A stretch of 64,000 bases of DNA, from contig NZ_JQKO01000011.1 in NCBI RefSeq assembly GCF_000746085.1, positions 62,001 through 126,000 of the forward strand. Reading direction: 5' to 3'. Numbering within the stretch: position 1 is the first letter of the stretch; every line of letters begins with the position of its first letter. A program made the position numbers and the translations under genes. Under the pieces are notes generated by a model that worked only from the letters and a program-made list of their open reading frames with translations, ran no database searches and was not told the origin of the DNA. Source of the stretch: Methylocapsa aurea (GTDB lineage Bacteria; Pseudomonadota; Alphaproteobacteria; Rhizobiales; Beijerinckiaceae). Below are positions 54,538-62,558 of the stretch, piece by piece.

Positions 54538-56670
54538 TCAAGCCAAAGCGGGTTCAGGCGTCGCCGCGTAGCGTCCTTCGACGCAGGCCAAGGCGAAAGC
54601 AAATTGCAGGGCTATGTCCTCGAGATGCTCGAACCGTCCTGACGCGCCGCCATGCCCGGCGCCCATATTCGTCTTCAAGAGGATCGGGCCGCCTCCGGTC
54701 ATCCGCTCGCGCAAGCGCGCCACCCATTTGGCCGGCTCCCAATAGGTGACGCGGGGATCGGTGAGGCCGCCAAGGGCGAGAATTGGCGGATAGCGCTTGG
54801 CCGCGACATTGTCATAGGGCGAATAGGCGCGGATCGTCGCGAAGGCGGCTTTGTCCTCGATTGGATTGCCCCATTCGAGCCATTCGGGCGGCGTCAACGG
54901 CAGGTCGGCGTCGAGCATCGTGTTCAAGACGTCGACGAAAGGCACGTCGGCGATCACCCCGGCGAAAAGCTCGGGCGCCATGTTGACGACCGCGCCCATC
55001 AGCATGCCGCCAGCGCTGCCGCCCTCGGCGACGATTCGTCCCTGGCTGGTGTAGCCGGCCGCGATCAAATGCCGGGCCGCCGCGATGAAGTCGGCAAATG
55101 TATTGGGTTTTTTGTCTAACTTGCCGTCAATATACCAATGCCAGCCTTTGTCCGTTCCGCCGCGGATATGGGCGATGGCGTAAATGAATCCGCGATCGAC
55201 CAGGGAGAGGCGGTTGGCGCTGAATGACGCCGGCATCGGCGAGCCATAGGCGCCATAGCCGTAGAGCAGAACGGGCGCGGAGCCATCGAGGCGCAAGTCG
55301 GCCCGGTGGAGGAGCGAGACCGGGACCTCCTCGCCATCCGCCGCGATCGCGAACAGCCGACGCGTTGCATATTGCGCGGGATCGTGACCGGAGGGCACGA
55401 TCTGCCGCTTGCGCAGGCGGCGTTCACGGGTTGCGAAATGATAGTCGTAGGTCTCCCTTGGGGTCGTCATCGACGAATAGGTGAATCGCAGCTCGCGGGA
55501 TTCATATTCGAGACGTTCGCCGAGGCTAAGATGATAGGCCTCCTCAGTGAAGGCGATGGCGTGCTCCGCGCCGCTCTCGAAATGCCGGATTGCGATGCGC
55601 GGCAGTCCGGCCTCCCGTTCGAGGCGCACGAGATAATCCGGATAGAGCGCCGCCTTCACGATCATCCGGCCGCGCTGGTGAGGAACTTCGTCGACCCAGA
55701 AAGCCTTGCCAGGGGTCGCCAAGGGGGCGCTGGCGATCTTGAAATCCTCGGCGCCATCGGCATTGGTGCGGAAATAGAGCCTGTCGCCGCGATGTTCGAC
55801 CTCATAGCGCAGCCCCGCCGCGCGCGGCTCGACGAGGCGGGGCCTCGCGGCGGGATCGTGAAGATCGAGCAGATGGCACTCGGATGAATCGTGATCGCTG
55901 ACGACGATGATCGCGAAGGCGCCCGACTGGCTGCGCCGGACATGCAGGAACCAGCGGGAATCGCGTTCCTCGAAGATGAGGACGTCGCTCGCGGGATCGG
56001 TTCCGGCGACGTGCCGGAAGACCTCGGATGGTCGGTGGTTCTCGTCGACCCGCACATAGTAGAAACCGCTCGAATCGGCCATCCACACGAAGCCGCCATC
56101 GGTATCGACGACGGTCTCCGCGCCATCCGTTCCGAGGGCGAGATCGCGGACCCGGATGGAATGGAGCTCCGAGCCCTTCTCGTCGACGCTCCAGGCCAGC
56201 TTGGCGTGATCGGGCGAATGGCGAACCTCGCCCAGCTCGAAAAAGCTCTTGCCGGCGCCCTGCTCGTCGCCGTCCAAAAGGATCTCTTCCTCGCCGCCTG
56301 CCTGCGTGGCGCGGCAGAAGAGCGGGTGCTGGCCGCCTTCCCTGTGGCGGGAATAATAGAGCCAGGGACCGTCGGGGAGAGGAACCTCCGCGTCGTCTTC
56401 CTTGATGCGGCCGCGCATCTCCTTGACGAGGGTTGCCCGCAAACCTTCCTCCGGAGCGAGAACCGTCCGGGCGAAAGCGTTCTCCGCCTCGATTACGGCG
56501 CGAATGTCGGACGGAAGCGCAGCAGGGTCGCGCAGGACCTCCTGCCAGTTCGCCGCCTTCAGCCAGGCGTATTCGTCGCTCAGCGCGACGCCATGCACTA
56601 TCCTTTGCTCCACCTGTTTGGGGATGGCCGGCGGGGGCGAGGGCGGATTGTCAGGAGCCTGCCCAGTCAT
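54538..56670 (-). CDS. S9 family peptidase (oligopeptidase B type)
   Basis: This 710-residue protein has an N-terminal beta-propeller gate and a C-terminal alpha/beta hydrolase. The nucleophile is S552 in GGSAGGMLMGAVVN. The catalytic histidine is in NMGAGHGGASGRF, and the aspartate lies between them. IAHIRGGTDKGWHWY is the usual HIRGG block. Family members cleave short peptides, often after basic residues (oligopeptidase B); substrate preference is not proved here. No signal peptide, so cytosolic. Confidence 0.93.
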   Translation of the reverse strand: MTGQAPDNPPSPPPAIPKQVEQRIVHGVALSDEYAWLKAANWQEVLRDPAALPSDIRAVIEAENAFARTVLAPEEGLRATLVKEMRGRIKEDDAEVPLPDGPWLYYSRHREGGQHPLFCRATQAGGEEEILLDGDEQGAGKSFFELGEVRHSPDHAKLAWSVDEKGSELHSIRVRDLALGTDGAETVVDTDGGFVWMADSSGFYYVRVDENHRPSEVFRHVAGTDPASDVLIFEERDSRWFLHVRRSQSGAFAIIVVSDHDSSECHLLDLHDPAARPRLVEPRAAGLRYEVEHRGDRLYFRTNADGAEDFKIASAPLATPGKAFWVDEVPHQRGRMIVKAALYPDYLVRLEREAGLPRIAIRHFESGAEHAIAFTEEAYHLSLGERLEYESRELRFTYSSMTTPRETYDYHFATRERRLRKRQIVPSGHDPAQYATRRLFAIAADGEEVPVSLLHRADLRLDGSAPVLLYGYGAYGSPMPASFSANRLSLVDRGFIYAIAHIRGGTDKGWHWYIDGKLDKKPNTFADFIAAARHLIAAGYTSQGRIVAEGGSAGGMLMGAVVNMAPELFAGVIADVPFVDVLNTMLDADLPLTPPEWLEWGNPIEDKAAFATIRAYSPYDNVAAKRYPPILALGGLTDPRVTYWEPAKWVARLRERMTGGGPILLKTNMGAGHGGASGRFEHLEDIALQFAFALACVEGRYAATPEPALA

Positions 56671-56716
56671 GGGGCGAGGCTCGCGGCGACGAGAGAAGCG
56701 AGAGAAGAATGCATGA

Positions 56717-57133
56717 TCAGGCGTCCGCGGGGGTGAATTTCAGGGCGCAGCCGTTCATGCAATAACGCAAGCCGGTCGGCTTCGGCCCGTCCGGGAAGAC
56801 GTGGCCGAGATGCGCCTCGCACCGCGCGCAGCGGACTTCGGTGCGGCGCATGAAATGCGAATTGTCCTCATGCGCCTCGACGGCGTCCTCGGCCACCGGC
56901 CCGTAGAAACTCGGCCAGCCGGTGCCTGAATCGAACTTAGTCTTGGCGTCGAACAGGGGCTCGCCGCAGCAAACGCAGGAATAGAGCCCCGGCTTTTTCT
57001 GATCCCAGTTCGGACCGGTAAAGGCCTGCTCGGTGCCGTGTTTGCGAGCGACTTCAAATTGCTCTGGCGTAAGTTGAGAGCGCCATTCGGCCTCGCTTTT
57101 CGAGATCTTCTCCTTGGCCGCATCCTTTGTCAT
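56717..57133 (-). CDS. msrB: Peptide-methionine (R)-S-oxide reductase
   Basis: This 138-residue enzyme reduces methionine-R-sulfoxide in proteins. The catalytic cysteine is C125 ([11 protein letters not shown]). Zinc cysteines are C53/C56 ([10 protein letters not shown]) and C102/C105 ([13 protein letters not shown]). TGWPSFYGP is the substrate-binding block. It may use C129 as an extra cysteine, but resolving thiol use is uncertain. It lies 46 bases downstream of the S9 gene's start, same direction. Confidence 0.95.
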   Translation of the reverse strand: MTKDAAKEKISKSEAEWRSQLTPEQFEVARKHGTEQAFTGPNWDQKKPGLYSCVCCGEPLFDAKTKFDSGTGWPSFYGPVAEDAVEAHEDNSHFMRRTEVRCARCEAHLGHVFPDGPKPTGLRYCMNGCALKFTPADA

Positions 57134-57535
57134 GGCTTCGCTCCTATCGCTGCAAACTATTCCAAGGGCGGCGCCATCGGCAAGCCGTCTTGCGGGGCCG
57201 CGATCCTCAAACTGCGCGATCAGTCATATGGGGAGGAATCCCTCGCGCGCCAGGACAATCAATCTGTAACGCCGCCTTTATCAGCTCTGCGTTCATTTGC
57301 TCGAATCGGCGTGAAGAAGGTTTTTTTTCTTGAAAACAATAAAGTGAGTTCATAGCTACTTGCAGATACGAAGATTCGGTCTTAGAAAAGAAAAATGTTC
57401 TTACGGGTCGATTCGCGAAGGTCGCTTAAAGGAACTTTTGTTTGGTGGGGTCTTGCCGCCACATGCGGAAACCATGGGGTCGCTCTTTGACCCACATTCC
57501 ATCGGTGGCGCCTTCTACTCGGGATATTGAGCGCT
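57134..57535. promoter_or_regulatory. AT-rich control region upstream of mucR
   Basis: This region of about 400 bases is much richer in A/T than its surroundings, with TTTTTTTTCTTGAAAACAAT at about 57320. MucR proteins bind AT-rich DNA, often at their own promoters. Autoregulation is therefore a fair inference. Confidence 0.5.
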
Positions 57536-57952
57536 ATGAGCGAGACGTCGGGTTCTAACAGTTACATAGAGCTGGCCGCCGACATTGTGTCGGCCTATGT
57601 CAGCAACAATTCAGTGCCGGCGAGCGATCTTCCCTCGCTCATCAATGAGGTTCACTCGGCATTGCTGCGCGTTACCTCGGGGACTGTGGTCGCTGCGGTC
57701 GAAGTGCCAAAGCCGGCGGTGCCCGCCAAGAAATCGGTGACCAACGATTTTCTCGTTTGTCTCGAGGACGGACGAAAGTTTAAGTCCTTGAAGCGGCATC
57801 TTCGCACGCAATACAATATGTCGCCGGACGAATACCGCGAGAAATGGGGTCTGGCGCCCGATTACCCGATGGTCGCCCCAAATTACGCCAAGGCGCGCTC
57901 CAATCTCGCCAAACAAATGGGCCTCGGGCAGCAGCGCCGGCGCGTGCGCTAG
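57536..57952 (+). CDS. mucR: MucR/Ros-family transcriptional regulator
   Basis: This 138-residue protein has the MucR fold. The N-terminal oligomerisation helix reads [15 protein letters not shown] and [14 protein letters not shown]. The DNA-binding domain is [20 protein letters not shown] followed by [20 protein letters not shown]. Of the Ros zinc ligands, one Cys and one His remain (C75 and H88); D78 and Q92/Y93 replace the others. Such zinc-lacking variants are known in Mesorhizobium. MucR controls envelope, polysaccharide and cell-cycle genes. A GTG or ATG nine bases upstream is an alternative start. Confidence 0.94.
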   Translation: MSETSGSNSYIELAADIVSAYVSNNSVPASDLPSLINEVHSALLRVTSGTVVAAVEVPKPAVPAKKSVTNDFLVCLEDGRKFKSLKRHLRTQYNMSPDEYREKWGLAPDYPMVAPNYAKARSNLAKQMGLGQQRRRVR

Positions 57953-57955
57953 CAT

Positions 57956-57986
57956 CCCGATCGACGGATAACTCCCATCGATCGGG
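57956..57986 (+). terminator. Hairpin after mucR
   Basis: CCCGATCGA and TCGATCGGG form perfect 9-base arms with a 13-base loop just after the stop codon. No T-run is present. Confidence 0.5.
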
Positions 57987-58133
57987 GCTAAACAAGTGGC
58001 TGGCTCTTTGAATTTGGCGGGCCGAAGCGGTTTTGAGGCGCGGGGCAAAGCGTCAGGATTGGGCCATTGGCCTGTTCATGCGGTTTCGCTGCAGCGCAGG
58101 GCGCCTAAGATCTGCTTTTATTACGCCGATCCG

Positions 58134-58204
58134 TCAGAGCATGATTGCTTCAAAGCGAAGCGATTATGCGGTTGATCTTTTCGCTCTGACGCATGATCTT
58201 CCCT
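58134..58204 (+). repeat. Palindromic repeat related to GAGCATGAT family
   Basis: GTCAGAGCATGATTGCTTCA pairs with parts of GATCTTTTCGCTCTGACGCA and the end CATGATCTT. It has the same look as interspersed Rhizobiales repeats, but only this copy is seen in the window. Confidence 0.55.
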
Positions 58205-58459
58205 AAAAAGTCTGTTGCTTTTCCAGACCGCGTTCGCGTCAGCCGAAGCGGAGACCGGCTCGCTTGATGCGAGCGCGAAAAGCAAAGAGTTCGCCGATTT
58301 CTCATTTCAGCGGACCGGAAAGATCTTTGGAGCTGGCGCGAGAGCTCCTTCCGACGCGCTTATTGGCGAGTTGAAGTGCGCCAGTCCAACGCTTGGCGTT
58401 GTCCAACAACCAGACCCGAAGTCCCCCTTCGCCCTTAAATTGGACAAGGGGTCGCCGCG

Positions 58460-58888
58460 TCAGGCGTGCGCGGCGACGGCGGCGCGGGCGTCTGTCTTGA
58501 TCCGTTCGACCATGGAGCGCACGCCATTGGAGCGCTGCGGCGTCAAATGCGCCGAAAGTCCGAGGCTCTGGAACAGATCCTGGGCGTCCGTTGTCAGGAT
58601 CGTGGCGGCGGGCTGGCCGGAATAGAGGGCCAGCACGAGAGCGACAAGCCCGCGCACGATATGGGCGTCGCTGTCCCCCTTCAGATTGAGGACCGGGCTT
58701 CCTGCATCGCCCGCCGCAATGCGGGTTTCCAGCCAAACCTGGCTGGCGCATCCAAGAACCTTGTTCGCATCATTATGCGCGGCCTCGTCCAGCGGCTCGA
58801 GCATGCGGCCAAGTTCGATCAGATAGCGGTAGCGGTCTTCCCACTCGTCGAGATAGTTGAAGTTCTCAATGATGTCGTCGAGGTTCAT
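58460..58888 (-). CDS. sufE: SufE-family cysteine desulfurase partner
   Basis: This 142-residue protein stimulates the cysteine desulfurase SufS by accepting sulfur on a cysteine. That cysteine is C47 in VLGCASQVWLE. The N-terminal block FNYLDEWEDRYRYLIELGR and the later HIVRGLVALVLALYSGQPAA are typical. No other suf gene is adjacent, as often in alphaproteobacteria. The ATG at 58888 starts MNLDDIIENF. Confidence 0.94.
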   Translation of the reverse strand: MNLDDIIENFNYLDEWEDRYRYLIELGRMLEPLDEAAHNDANKVLGCASQVWLETRIAAGDAGSPVLNLKGDSDAHIVRGLVALVLALYSGQPAATILTTDAQDLFQSLGLSAHLTPQRSNGVRSMVERIKTDARAAVAAHA

Positions 58889-59060
58889 AGCTGTCCGAAG
58901 GGCAAAGAGGTTGATCTGTCTTTATAGCGGCGCGGCGCGCGCGGAGCTATCAAAAACGCTCCCCTCGCGAGGCGCGCCCAGCGCCATGCATTTTTCCGAC
59001 CAGCGCCAAATTGGGCCTTTGCAGCGACGCGCCGCCGCCCCCTCAAAGCGGGTGCTGGTT

Positions 59061-59132
59061 TAGAGACGCGCTTTAATTCTAATGTGTTGAAACGCGCTCT
59101 GATCGAAAAAGTCGATTACCGAACATGCTCCA
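59061..59132 (+). repeat. Interspersed repeat, family A, degenerate
   Basis: TAGAGACGCGCTTTAATTCT leads to GATCGAAAAAGTCGATTACC and GAACATGCTC. Its right end overlaps the 3' end of the DUF5330 gene, whose last codons come from it. Confidence 0.65.
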
Positions 59133-59400
59133 GACGGTCGAGCGGAGCCTTGAGCGGGCCTTCGCGCTTGTCGCCCGCGATTTGGCTCAGGCGGGCCGCC
59201 GCCTCCAAACAAGCCGCCGGCGCCTCGAAACAGGCCTTGCCGATCCCTGCGCGGGCGTTGACGAGCGTCCGGGTCAGGATTTCCTGCGTCTTGGGAAGAT
59301 TTGTGGCCGCCGATGAAATCTGCTGCGGGACATCGTCCGGCCAAGACATGGAGGCGAAGACAATCGTCAACCAGAAGGCGGAGCGAATCAGAAAAAGCAT
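59116..59400 (-). CDS. DUF5330-like small protein
   Basis: This 94-residue protein starts MLFLIRSAFWLTIVFASM, a hydrophobic segment acting as signal or anchor. The rest contains a conserved-looking TLVNARAGIGKACFEAPAAC with two cysteines. It matches the small DUF5330 proteins found beside the DivJ-type kinase in Rhizobiales. Function unknown. Its C-terminal LDRLEHVR is encoded by an interspersed repeat, so the natural end may have been changed by the insertion. Confidence 0.7.
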   Translation of the reverse strand: MLFLIRSAFWLTIVFASMSWPDDVPQQISSAATNLPKTQEILTRTLVNARAGIGKACFEAPAACLEAAARLSQIAGDKREGPLKAPLDRLEHVR

Positions 59401-59814
59401 CGATCAGTCTCGGATGGGACTCTGGATGCCTTTTTACGCGCCCTTTATTAAGATCCGCCGCAATCGACGGCCCGAAACCGGTCAATAAAGATCGCTGTTC
59501 GCCCAGTCGCGGCTAAATCGCAACGATTTCTATACCATGGCGCCATTTGCCCGCTTCGGGCGCCTGCGATTTCGTGCTTTTGGCGCGGATCCGAGGGGCC
59601 AGGGCCGGCACCGCTTAGGGCCGCCTTAATATGCGTCTGGCACGCTCCTCCTTGTCAAATGGGCTGCTGGAGCTGGCGCGCTTCCCGAGCAGATCGACTG
59701 ATCCGCTCGCAACGGAAATGTCCGGATCCAAGAAATAGAGCATGTTCCGATCGCTTAACCTCGATCGCGTTACTCAAAGAACATGCTTTGGCGCAGCGCA
59801 GCGCGGAGAGGGTT
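59401..59814. other. Intergenic region upstream of the sensor kinase
   Basis: This region of about 410 bases holds promoters for the divergent DUF5330 and kinase genes and a repeat at 59736-59787. No further gene is supported. Confidence 0.45.
59736..59787 (+). repeat. Interspersed repeat, family A, short form
   Basis: TAGAGCATGTTCCGATCGCT and CGATCGCGTTACTCAAAGAA, ending CATGC, form a hairpin with arms GAGCATGTTC and GAACATGCT. It lies 28 bases before the proposed kinase start. Confidence 0.6.
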
Positions 59815-61656
59815 TTGGGTTATTCTCTGAGCCTCGAAGGCCAGATCGCCAATTTGGTCCATCCGGACGCCTTGACGCGTCCGATCGAGCGGGCGCGCCA
59901 GGAGAGCTTCATCCTGCGCCGGCTGGCGAGTTCGCTCGCGGCGGCGGCGGCGGCGCCCCTCTACCTTGCTTTGCATGGCGCGCCGACCCTTCTTGAGGCG
60001 CTGGTCTTCGTCTGGCTGATCGCGCCGCTTGGCGCCATCGCCTTTCTCTCCGCCACGGGCCGGCTGCTTGCGGCCGAGGCAATCTCCACCTTCGCCCTCA
60101 TTGCGGCGGGATTGACGGCCGCTTGCGGTGCGGGCGCTGCGGACCAGACTGCGCTCGCCTGGCTGGTTCTCGCGCCGCTCGACAGCATTTTCACCCTGAA
60201 CGCTGTCCTTGTCGGCCTTAGCGGCGGCTTCGCCATCCTGGCCGTTCTCGCGCTCGCCGCGGCTGACGCCCTCGGGTTTTCCGGCGCCCCGGCGGGCATG
60301 GCCAGCGCCGCTTTTTTCGTCGCTCCGGCGCTTGCCTATGCCACGGCGGCGGCAATAGGCTTTGTCAGGCTTCAAGTCAGGCGCTCGTCGGCGGAGCAGC
60401 TCCAGGCCGAGCGCTTCCGCGTCCTGATTGAGACGGTCGGCGAGCTTGTCGTCACCCATGATCGGTCAGGCGCGGTGACCTCGCTCAGCCGGAATTGCCA
60501 GAGCCTGTTCGGCCTGCCGCCGGGGGAGCTGATGGGGCGCGGCTTCTTCGAACATGTTCATGTCGCCGACAGGCCCGCCTTTCTCAAGGCCATTGCCGAC
60601 GCCAGCCACGGCGCCGCACCGGTCCATACGACCTTGCGTCTGCGCACGTCCGCGCTGGTCGATCGGGGAGCTTACGCCGAGCCGGTCTTTCTGTGGCTGG
60701 ACATGCGCGCGAGCCGCTGGAGCGAAGACGCAAACGCCCAGCGCCGGGGGAGGCCGGGCGAGGGCGCGATCGCCATTTTTCGCGACGTCACCAAAGCCAA
60801 GCTGCGCCAGGACGAGCTTGAAGCCGCCCGCGCGAGCGCGGAGGACGCGAGCCTTTCCAAAGATCATTTCCTCGCCAATATGAGCCATGAACTGCGCACG
60901 CCGCTGAATTCGATCATCGGATTTTCAGAAATCCTCAGCGACGCTCAACTGGCCCCAAGCGACCCCGCCAAACAACGCGAATACGCCGCGATCATCCATC
61001 AATCCGGGCAGCATCTTCTCGCCGTCGTCAATTCGATTCTCGACCTGTCGAAGATTCGGTCGGGCTCTTTCGATCTCCTGCCCGAACCTTTTTCGATCGG
61101 ACCGCTGATCGATCGCTGCTGTGAAATGGTCCAGCTCGAGGCCAAAGAGGCCGGCGTCGAGCTGCAGCGCGCCTATCCCGAAGGGCTTGAGGACATCATC
61201 GGCGACAAGCGGGCCTTCAAGCAGATCTTGATCAACCTGCTTTCGAATGCGGTTAAATTTACCCCCGCCAAGGGCAGCGTCAGCATCGGCGCGCGACTGG
61301 AGGGAAATTCGCTTTTGATCCTTGTCGCCGACACAGGCATCGGCATCAACGCCCGCGATCTGGCGCGGCTCGGCGATCCTTTCTTTCAAGTCAAAGCCTC
61401 GCTTGACCGTCCATTCGAGGGAACAGGCCTTGGCCTTTCGATCGTGAGCGGCCTTGTTGGCCTTCAAGGGGGCGCCATCGCGCTCGCCAGCGAGCCGGAC
61501 AAGGGGACCTGCGTTCTGGTCCGTCTGCCGGTCGACTGCCGGCGCTCCATCGACAAGATGCGCGCCTCGGTCAAGATCGAAACGATCCCGCGCTATTGCA
61601 GAGGCGAAGACGAGCGCGACCTATTCCAGCAAATGATGGTGAAGAAAATTGCGTGA
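59815..61656 (+). CDS. PAS-domain sensor histidine kinase, DivJ-like
   Basis: This 613-residue kinase (from a TTG at 59815 with GGAGAGG upstream) has about six membrane segments in residues 35-190. A PAS domain follows (FRVLIETVGELVVTHDRSG). The HisKA site is HFLANMSHELRTPLNSIIGF, with phospho-accepting H358. The HATPase has INLLSNAVKFTP (N box), DTGIGI (G1) and GTGLGLSIVSGL (G2). There is no receiver domain. Layout and setting match the DivJ-type cell-cycle kinases of Rhizobiales; partner identity is inference. The open frame extends 52 codons upstream through the repeat, and no in-frame ATG lies between. Confidence 0.85.
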   Translation: MGYSLSLEGQIANLVHPDALTRPIERARQESFILRRLASSLAAAAAAPLYLALHGAPTLLEALVFVWLIAPLGAIAFLSATGRLLAAEAISTFALIAAGLTAACGAGAADQTALAWLVLAPLDSIFTLNAVLVGLSGGFAILAVLALAAADALGFSGAPAGMASAAFFVAPALAYATAAAIGFVRLQVRRSSAEQLQAERFRVLIETVGELVVTHDRSGAVTSLSRNCQSLFGLPPGELMGRGFFEHVHVADRPAFLKAIADASHGAAPVHTTLRLRTSALVDRGAYAEPVFLWLDMRASRWSEDANAQRRGRPGEGAIAIFRDVTKAKLRQDELEAARASAEDASLSKDHFLANMSHELRTPLNSIIGFSEILSDAQLAPSDPAKQREYAAIIHQSGQHLLAVVNSILDLSKIRSGSFDLLPEPFSIGPLIDRCCEMVQLEAKEAGVELQRAYPEGLEDIIGDKRAFKQILINLLSNAVKFTPAKGSVSIGARLEGNSLLILVADTGIGINARDLARLGDPFFQVKASLDRPFEGTGLGLSIVSGLVGLQGGAIALASEPDKGTCVLVRLPVDCRRSIDKMRASVKIETIPRYCRGEDERDLFQQMMVKKIA

Positions 61657-62329
61657 AGCTCTGGCTGCCGCCGATCATGATTTCGTTCTGGCCGAACCGG
61701 CTTCGAAATCGAAGCGATTGAGAGACAAGATAACCGCGGTGAAGCGGCGCGGCTCAGGCCGCTCGGCGCGGCGAACCCGGCGCTACGCCATTTGGTTCGC
61801 AGGAGCCCTTGCCGTCGCGGCCATCTGCGGCATTCTGGTCAATGCGCTGACCTTGCAAAAGACTCGTCATCCGGCGCCTCTTTTCGGGCGCACGGTCCCG
61901 GCTCCGCGCGTGAAGGAGCCATCGATCGCCGAGACGGCCCGCGCTCCGGCGCAACGCTCCGCGCCAAAGGCGGCGCCCGCCAATCCTGCGGCCGACAAAC
62001 CAGTCGAGCGCGCTCCGCATCCGGCGCTCCCAGCCGCGCCGGGCGAGGCTGCGGAGCCGCGCCAGCACGACCCGATTTCTCAATTGTTGAAGACGCCGGC
62101 TCACGAGCCCGCCGCCAAGACATCGGCTGAGCCGAGCAAAGCGGTGATGGCGGCGCAGCGGGCGCTCATCAAATTGGGCTATGTGCTGAAGGCCGATGGC
62201 GTGGCGGGAGCGGCGACGCGGCAGGCCATCGAACGCTATGAGCGCGACCATAAATTGCCGGTGCGCGGCGAACTCACGCCGGCCTTGATGAGGCAATTGA
62301 GCGCCGCGTCGGGCGTTCCGGTCAACTAG
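61649..62329 (+). CDS. Peptidoglycan-binding domain protein
   Basis: This 226-residue protein has one membrane anchor (YAIWFAGALAVAAICGILV). A Pro/Ala-rich periplasmic linker follows, then a C-terminal PG_binding_1 domain (VMAAQRALIKLGYVLKADGV, then AATRQAIERYERDHKLPV). The start is uncertain. A TTG at 61649 overlaps the kinase stop by 8 bases; a GTG at 61739 would begin just before the basic and membrane region. It probably links the envelope to the kinase locus. The TAG stop is also the first codon of a repeat. Confidence 0.82.
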   Translation: MREALAAADHDFVLAEPASKSKRLRDKITAVKRRGSGRSARRTRRYAIWFAGALAVAAICGILVNALTLQKTRHPAPLFGRTVPAPRVKEPSIAETARAPAQRSAPKAAPANPAADKPVERAPHPALPAAPGEAAEPRQHDPISQLLKTPAHEPAAKTSAEPSKAVMAAQRALIKLGYVLKADGVAGAATRQAIERYERDHKLPVRGELTPALMRQLSAASGVPVN

Positions 62330-62454
62330 AGCATGATGCCGAAAAGTGGAAACCGGTTTTCGGGCGACATCATGCTCTAACTCTTTGATGAGAGGGGGAT
62401 TCAAACTTTTGATGGAACCGCGCTGCGATTCCATCAAAAGTCATCCGGCTCTAG
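62327..62454 (+). repeat. Interspersed repeat, family B
   Basis: TAGAGCATGATGCCGAAAAG and TGGAAACCGGTTTTCGGGCG are followed by CATCATGCTCTAACTCTTTG and a diverged tail to GGCTCTAG. A second copy lies inverted at 33660-33788. The first three bases are the stop codon of the upstream gene. Confidence 0.85.
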
Positions 62455-62519
62455 AGCATTTTCGAGCGAAGTGGATACCGGCTCGCGTCAAGAAAATGCG
62501 ATGGAATAGGAAATTAGAG
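62452..62519 (+). repeat. Interspersed repeat, family C
   Basis: TAGAGCATTTTCGAGCGAAG, then CGCGTCAAGAAAATGCGATG, resembles the copy at 1989-2039. It directly follows the family B element, overlapping at CTAG. Confidence 0.7.
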
Positions 62520-62558
62520 TTGCTTTCCAATTCCGCTGAATCGGAAAGGGCTCGAAGG

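Larger units (their letters stand above)
57953..58459. other. Intergenic region between mucR and sufE
   Basis: This gap of about 500 bases holds the mucR hairpin and a repeat at 58134-58204. Short frames antisense to sufE are not credible genes. Confidence 0.5.

Noticed and set aside
58215-58625. 136-codon plus-strand frame overlapping sufE
   Set aside because: Mostly antisense to sufE and begins inside noncoding DNA.
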